DNA from: an uncultured cyanobacterium
GTDB taxonomy: Bacteria; Cyanobacteriota; Cyanobacteriia; PCC-6307; Cyanobiaceae
Length of the DNA: 9,399 bases
Assembly: GCA_903831165.1 (NCBI GenBank)
Contig: CAIKWV010000279.1
Span: 1-9,399 of the forward strand
Direction: 5' to 3'
A program made the translations under genes and the position numbers. The notes beneath the pieces are model-generated. The model searched no databases and was not told the DNA's origin. It saw only the letters and a list, made by a program, of their open reading frames with translations. Of the stretch, positions 5,130-9,399 are shown one piece after another. How positions within the stretch are numbered: position 1 is the stretch's first letter; each line of letters starts with the position of its first letter.

Positions 5130-8000
5130 ATGGCCGTCGTCCGCCTCTCTGACTACCGGCCGGCCGGCTATCTGCTGGAGCGCACCGACCTGACGGTGCG
5201 CCTGTTTGCGGATCATGCCCTTGTGGCGGCGCGGCTGGCCTTCGTTCCCAACCCCGACGCCTGTGGGCCGGATGGCCGCGGTTCTCCGGGGCCGCTGGAG
5301 TTGGAAGGGGTGGATCTGGAGTTGCTGGCCCTGTCCCTGGACGGGGCCCCGTTGCCGGCGGCCGACTTCAGCCTCCATCCAGGCGGCCTGGTGATTCACC
5401 AGCCGCCCCAGGGGCCGTTCGTGCTCAGCAGCGAGGTGCGGATCAATCCGTACACCAACACCACCCTCGAAGGCCTCTATGCCAGCGGTGGCATGGTGAC
5501 CACCCAGTGCGAGGCGGAGGGATTCCGGCGCATCACGTATCACCCCGATCGCCCCGATCTGCTCAGTCGCTTCCGGGTGCGCCTTGAGGCTGATCGTCAG
5601 ACCTTTCCGGTCCTGCTCTGCAACGGCAACTGTCTCGAAACCGGCGAACTGGAGCCCGATGCGGAGGCCGGGGCCCAGCCGGCGCGTCATTACGCCATCT
5701 GGGACGATCCCTTCCCCAAGCCCTCCTATCTGTTTGCCCTGGTGGCGGGGCGGTTGGAGGAGGTCCGCGACAGCTTCACCACCGCCAGTGGCCGGCCCGT
5801 GCAGCTGCGGATCCATGTGGAGCCGGGTGATCAGGCCTACACCGCCCATGCGATGGCCTCGCTCAAGCGCAGCATGGCCTGGGACGAGAAGGTGTATGGA
5901 CTGGAATACGACCTGGACGAGTTCAATATCGTCGCTGTGCGCCATTTCAATATGGGCGCGATGGAGAACAAGAGCCTCAATATCTTCAACTCCAAGTTGG
6001 TGCTCGCCGATGCCGCCACCGCCACCGATGGCGAGCTGGAGCGAATCGAGAGTGTGATCGCCCATGAGTATTTTCATAACTGGACCGGCAATCGCATCAC
6101 CTGCCGGGACTGGTTCCAGCTTTCACTCAAGGAGGGGCTGACCGTTTTCCGCGATCAGTGTTTCAGTGCCGATCTGCATGGTCAGTCGCTGAATCGCATC
6201 GAGAATGTGGCGATGTTGCGCAACACGCAGTTTCGCGAAGATGCCGGTCCCACGGCCCATCCGGTGCAGCCGGATCAGTATCAGGCCATCGATAACTTCT
6301 ACACCACCACCATCTATGAGAAGGGTTCGGAACTGATTCGCATGCTCCACACCCTGCTGGGTGAGGAAACCTTTTTCCGCGGCATGGCCCTCTACGTCAG
6401 GCGCCATGACGGCACCGCCGCCACCTGTGATGAGTTTCTCGCCGCCATGCGCGAGGCGGCCGAAGCCCATTGGGCGGCCACGGGGCTGGACGGCCGTCTG
6501 GCACCACCTCCGTTCGATTTCGCCGAGTTTCGCCGCTGGTATCACCAGGCCGGCACGCCGGTGTTGCACGTTCAGCGTCACTGGGATGGCGAGGCCGGCG
6601 TGCTGGAGCTGACCATCCGCCAGGGCACGCCCCCCACGCCGGGCCAGGCCGACAAGCAGCCCCTGGTCATTCCGCTGGCCCTGGGCCTGGTGGGCCAGGC
6701 GGGCGAACCCCTTCCCCTGCAGCTGGCCACGGAGTCCGGCGGCCATCACCATCTGCCCCTGCTGCCCGCAGGCTGGGGTGCAGGCAGCCGCTTGCTGGTG
6801 CTGGATCGGGCCGAGCATCAGTTCCGTTTCGAGGGCCTGCCGCGCCAGGCCCATCCGCCAGCCCTGTCGCTGCTGCGCCATTTTTCGGCGCCGGTGAAGC
6901 TGGAGATGGGCCGGCCCACCAGCGAGCTGGTGCACCTCTTTGCCTGCGACAGCGACCCCTTTGCCCGCTGGGATGCGGGCCAGAGCTTGTGGCGCCAGGC
7001 GGTGCTGGCCAGGGCGGTGGGTCTGCAGGCCAATGCCGGCGCCGCCGACGATGTCGCTCGCCTGGACGCAGCTGCTGGTTCTCCCCACGAAGCAGGGATC
7101 GCTGCCCATCTGGCCGATCCCCAGCCGGCGGATCCCCACCTTGAGCAGCTCGATGAGCAGCTGATCGAGGCCTGTGGCCGCATCCTGGCCGATCCCAGCC
7201 TGTCGGAAGCGAGCCGCTGCGCCCTGATGTCCCTGCCCGGATCGGCGGAGTTGGAAGACGCCATGGCCGAACCGGACCCGCCGGCGCTGTTCCTGGCCCT
7301 GCGCAGTCTGGAGCGCCGCCTGGGCAGTGCCCTGGCCCAGCCCCTGCAGGCGGCCCTGGAGCGCAGCACCCCCCAGTGGCCCCTGCCCTGGCCGGAGGTC
7401 AACGGAGACCGGATGCTCACCGGCCTGATCTGGACCTGGCGGGTGGCGGCGGGGGATCCGGCGGCGATCGCCTCCGCCCGGGCGGCCGTTGACGGCGGCT
7501 CGATGACCCTGGCCCGCGCCGGCCTGCGGGCCCTGCTGAACCAACCGGGTGCGGCTCGCCAGGAAGCGATGGCGGCCTTCTATGAGCGTTGGCAGCACAG
7601 GCCAGTGATTCTGGATGCCTGGTTCGCGCTGGAGGCCGCCGCGCCCGGCGCCGATGGCCTGGAGCGGGTGGCCCAGCTGCTGGCCCATCCGCGCTTCGAT
7701 CCGAATGCGCCCAATTCGGTGCGGGCCGTGCTGGGCGGGCTAGCCGGCAATGCCCTGGTGTTCCATGCCGCCGATGGCCGCGGCTACCGGTTCATGGCGG
7801 AGCAGATCGTCTGGCTTGATGGTCGCAATCCGATCACCGCCTCACGCCTGGCCAAGGTGTTCAGCCGCTGGCGCAGCTACGGTTCCGGGCGCAGTGCCGC
7901 CATGCACGGGGCCCTGGAGCAGCTGGCTGCGGCCCGGCTTTCGACCAACACCCGGGAGCTGGTGGAGCAGTGTCTGGGCCAACAGACCCAGGGCGCCTGA
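5130..8000 (+). CDS. pepN: Aminopeptidase N (M1 family metallopeptidase)
   Basis: PepN removes N-terminal residues from peptides in the cytoplasm, in the last steps of protein turnover. The 956-residue protein has all M1 hallmarks: the exopeptidase motif GAMEN (276-280); the zinc site HEYFHNW (His312, Glu313, His316) with the third ligand Glu335 in KEGLT; and the catalytic Tyr396 in TTTIYEKG. The order is N-terminal beta domain (about 1-200), thermolysin-like catalytic domain (about 205-475), Ig-like beta domain (about 480-590, with TPPTPGQADKQPL resembling the E. coli enzyme) and a helical C-terminal domain. It is about 85 residues longer than E. coli PepN; one visible insertion lies around residues 444-463, just before FRRWYHQAGTP. 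No signal peptide is present. ATG 5130 lies 10 nt after the preceding gene, without a clear ribosome site, suggesting translational coupling. Confidence 0.97.
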   Translation: MAVVRLSDYRPAGYLLERTDLTVRLFADHALVAARLAFVPNPDACGPDGRGSPGPLELEGVDLELLALSLDGAPLPAADFSLHPGGLVIHQPPQGPFVLSSEVRINPYTNTTLEGLYASGGMVTTQCEAEGFRRITYHPDRPDLLSRFRVRLEADRQTFPVLLCNGNCLETGELEPDAEAGAQPARHYAIWDDPFPKPSYLFALVAGRLEEVRDSFTTASGRPVQLRIHVEPGDQAYTAHAMASLKRSMAWDEKVYGLEYDLDEFNIVAVRHFNMGAMENKSLNIFNSKLVLADAATATDGELERIESVIAHEYFHNWTGNRITCRDWFQLSLKEGLTVFRDQCFSADLHGQSLNRIENVAMLRNTQFREDAGPTAHPVQPDQYQAIDNFYTTTIYEKGSELIRMLHTLLGEETFFRGMALYVRRHDGTAATCDEFLAAMREAAEAHWAATGLDGRLAPPPFDFAEFRRWYHQAGTPVLHVQRHWDGEAGVLELTIRQGTPPTPGQADKQPLVIPLALGLVGQAGEPLPLQLATESGGHHHLPLLPAGWGAGSRLLVLDRAEHQFRFEGLPRQAHPPALSLLRHFSAPVKLEMGRPTSELVHLFACDSDPFARWDAGQSLWRQAVLARAVGLQANAGAADDVARLDAAAGSPHEAGIAAHLADPQPADPHLEQLDEQLIEACGRILADPSLSEASRCALMSLPGSAELEDAMAEPDPPALFLALRSLERRLGSALAQPLQAALERSTPQWPLPWPEVNGDRMLTGLIWTWRVAAGDPAAIASARAAVDGGSMTLARAGLRALLNQPGAARQEAMAAFYERWQHRPVILDAWFALEAAAPGADGLERVAQLLAHPRFDPNAPNSVRAVLGGLAGNALVFHAADGRGYRFMAEQIVWLDGRNPITASRLAKVFSRWRSYGSGRSAAMHGALEQLAAARLSTNTRELVEQCLGQQTQGA
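7464..7471. repeat. HIP1 palindrome GCGATCGC
   Basis: This is the only copy of the cyanobacterial HIP1 octamer I found in the window, and it lies inside pepN within GGCGATCGCC. HIP1 is very abundant in many freshwater cyanobacteria; a single copy in 9.4 kb at this GC content is not an obvious enrichment and fits the picocyanobacterial assignment. Confidence 0.6.
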
Positions 8001-8091
8001 ATCGGGCATCCTGAGGCCCCCGGTCGCTCTGGCTTCAGCGTCAGAATCAGTGCAGTTCCCCTCTCGGTTCGGAGCCCCCTTGGTGCAGCCC

Positions 8092-8430
8092 ATGCGTCGC
8101 TTGGTTCAGCTGCTGTTGCTCTCCGAGTTGGTGATGTTGTTCGGCGAAGGCCTGATCCTCCAGTCCGCCCAGGCCCAGGCTGTGCTGCCCTCACGGATTC
8201 GTTCCGGTTGGGGGTTCGACTGGCGCCACCCCGATCGGTCCAGTTGCCGGGAGATCACGCCGGCGGTGTTGCCCTATTGCTCCAAGTGCCATGAGGTGCC
8301 CGATGCCTATGGCAGCGGCATTGACGCCCAGTCCTGTTATCTGGTGCCGAAGTTCGAATACATGATTTTCCCCACCGCTGAGGGCTGCGAAGCCGGCCTG
8401 CAGAAGTTCAAAGCCAGCGGCGGCCGCTGA
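8092..8430 (+). CDS. Small exported cysteine-rich protein with a CxxCH motif
   Basis: I do not recognise this 112-residue protein. It starts with a signal peptide: MRR, a hydrophobic stretch to about residue 24, and an AQA cleavage site near 28-30. The mature part of about 82 residues has five cysteines (52, 63, 66, 82, 99) and is rich in aromatics (GWGFDW, 39-44; FEYMIF, 88-93). CSKCH at 63-67 fits the heme c attachment pattern CxxCH, and Met91 could be a distal ligand, but the rest does not resemble a known cytochrome c and the cysteines may simply form disulfides. ATG 8092 is chosen; GTG 8083 in frame has GGAG 8 nt upstream and would add three residues, so it is a serious alternative. It follows pepN by 91 nt on the same strand and converges with the hydrolase gene, 12 nt away. 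Confidence 0.75.
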   Translation: MRRLVQLLLLSELVMLFGEGLILQSAQAQAVLPSRIRSGWGFDWRHPDRSSCREITPAVLPYCSKCHEVPDAYGSGIDAQSCYLVPKFEYMIFPTAEGCEAGLQKFKASGGR

Positions 8431-8442
8431 ATCGGTGGCTGA

Positions 8443-9399
8443 TCAGGGCAACGGTGGCGGCGCTTTCAGCAGCCCGGGCTTGGTGCGGACCGGCAGCCTG
8501 AAGGTTCCGCCGCCGCCGGAGCCGAACGTCTGGGAGTGAAGCGACTGGAAGGCTTGCAGCCGGTAGGCACCGCCTTCAGGACCGGCGTACTGACCCCACA
8601 GTCCTTCCCAGAAGAAATAGATCACGCCATGGCCCCGCTCGGCGGCCAGACGAACTTTTTCGCTGATGGTGGCCATGTCCGGGGTGCGGCCGCCGAAGCC
8701 GGCCAGGATGCCGATCTCCACCGGCATGCCCCAGCCGCGGGCCTTGAGCAGGGCGGGTTGGTTGAGATCCTTGGCGAAACCTTGGACGGAATAGGCGTAG
8801 TTCTGCACCACCAGATCGTCGACCAGTTCGCCCAGGGCCCATAGCTCCCAGTCCTGCAGCCATTGGTTGTAGGCAAACCGGAAGGGGCCTGGGGACAGGC
8901 TGATCACGGTTCGCTTCGCCCCGGAGGCCTGTTGCAGTCCGCCCCGTAGCTCCCGCAGCAGGGCCGTGAGCTGCTGGCGCCGCCAGCGCATCCAGGCGCG
9001 ATCGGTGAAGTTCTCGGGGGGTTCGCGACCGGTCTGGCTGCGGTAGAGATTGCGGGTGTAATCGTCGTAGCCCAGTTCCACCGGCCAGGCGAAGTGGTCA
9101 TCCAGCTGGATGCCGTCGACGCCGCAGCGCTGCACGATCTCGGTGATCAGGCCGATGAAGCGGGCCCGCACCCCCGGATGGGCCGGATTCAGCCAGACCC
9201 GCAGATCCTTGAGCGGCGAGCTGGCCAGGCTCGCCCCATGCATGGCGAATAGGGCACTGCCATCGGAGCGGCGCAGCACCCAGTCGGGATGCTGGCGCAC
9301 CACCTCGGCATCACCCGGCTCCATCAGGCCGTACTCAAACCAGGGCACCACCTGCATGCCGCGGCGCCGAGCCGACTCGGTGAGCCGGCAGATGGGATC
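8443..9399 (-). CDS. Glycosyl hydrolase-like GHL10/DUF187 family protein, C-terminal part (cut by window edge)
   Basis: The minus-strand frame stays open to the right edge, so the gene starts outside; 318 or so codons are visible, and the internal Met at 9357 is not the true start. The visible residues show the second half of a (beta/alpha)8 barrel: RLTESARRRGMQVVPWFEYG at the edge, VWLNPAHPGVR, then GVDGIQLDDHFAWP, whose paired aspartates match the probable catalytic region of the GHL10 (DUF187) group, followed by SLSPGPFRFAYNQW, DDLVVQNYAY and a late barrel strand VIYFFWEGLW. Members are often annotated as glycoside hydrolase-like lipoproteins or 'family 10 glycosylhydrolase'; the substrate is generally unknown. 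The C-terminus is a Gly/Pro-rich tail (GSGGGG, then KAPPPLP). Export cannot be judged because the N-terminus is missing. It converges with the small exported protein gene. Confidence 0.85.
   Translation of the reverse strand, partial: DPICRLTESARRRGMQVVPWFEYGLMEPGDAEVVRQHPDWVLRRSDGSALFAMHGASLASSPLKDLRVWLNPAHPGVRARFIGLITEIVQRCGVDGIQLDDHFAWPVELGYDDYTRNLYRSQTGREPPENFTDRAWMRWRRQQLTALLRELRGGLQQASGAKRTVISLSPGPFRFAYNQWLQDWELWALGELVDDLVVQNYAYSVQGFAKDLNQPALLKARGWGMPVEIGILAGFGGRTPDMATISEKVRLAAERGHGVIYFFWEGLWGQYAGPEGGAYRLQAFQSLHSQTFGSGGGGTFRLPVRTKPGLLKAPPPLP

Noticed and set aside
5004..7688. Long minus-strand frames opposite pepN
   Set aside because: pepN has complete M1 motifs; the opposite frames show no recognisable domain and reflect third-position GC.

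Overview
The window looks like a stretch of core chromosome from a GC-rich picocyanobacterium of the Synechococcus/Cyanobium group. Three things point there: a ferredoxin-NADP+ reductase with an N-terminal phycobilisome-linker (CpcD-like) domain, a SasA-type histidine kinase with a KaiB-like sensor domain, and a tRNA-Glu(UUC) of cyanobacterial/chloroplast type. Genes are mostly close-packed, Shine-Dalgarno sites are often weak, and GC is high throughout. I see no insertion sequence, integrase, phage gene or CRISPR array.

Layout from left to right. (1) The 5' part of petH (minus strand) runs off the left edge; its 207 visible residues hold the CpcD-like domain, an Ala/Pro linker and the start of the FAD domain. 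(2) Divergent from it is a SRPBCC (polyketide cyclase/dehydrase-like) protein. (3) Next comes about 1.1 kb with no convincing gene, holding two long hairpins near its right end. (4) On the minus strand lie tRNA-Glu with a clear intrinsic terminator and, upstream of it, sasA. (5) Divergent from sasA, on the plus strand, are a putative CpeS/CpcS-like lipocalin-fold protein, a small exported conserved protein, pepN (M1 aminopeptidase N) and a small exported Cys-rich protein. (6) The 3' part of a GHL10/DUF187-type glycosyl hydrolase-like gene enters from the right edge on the minus strand, convergent with the previous gene.

Functionally this is mainly housekeeping: photosynthetic electron transfer (PetH), circadian output (SasA), peptide turnover (PepN) and tRNA-Glu, which feeds both translation and tetrapyrrole synthesis. 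PetH and the CpeS-like protein both connect to the phycobilisome, but they are not in one transcription unit. I did not find a clear new multi-gene system. The parts most worth a second look are the structured non-coding region before tRNA-Glu, a CxxCH motif in the small exported protein after pepN, the divergent CpeS-like protein, and a GNRA-capped hairpin just before a gene with a TTG start.
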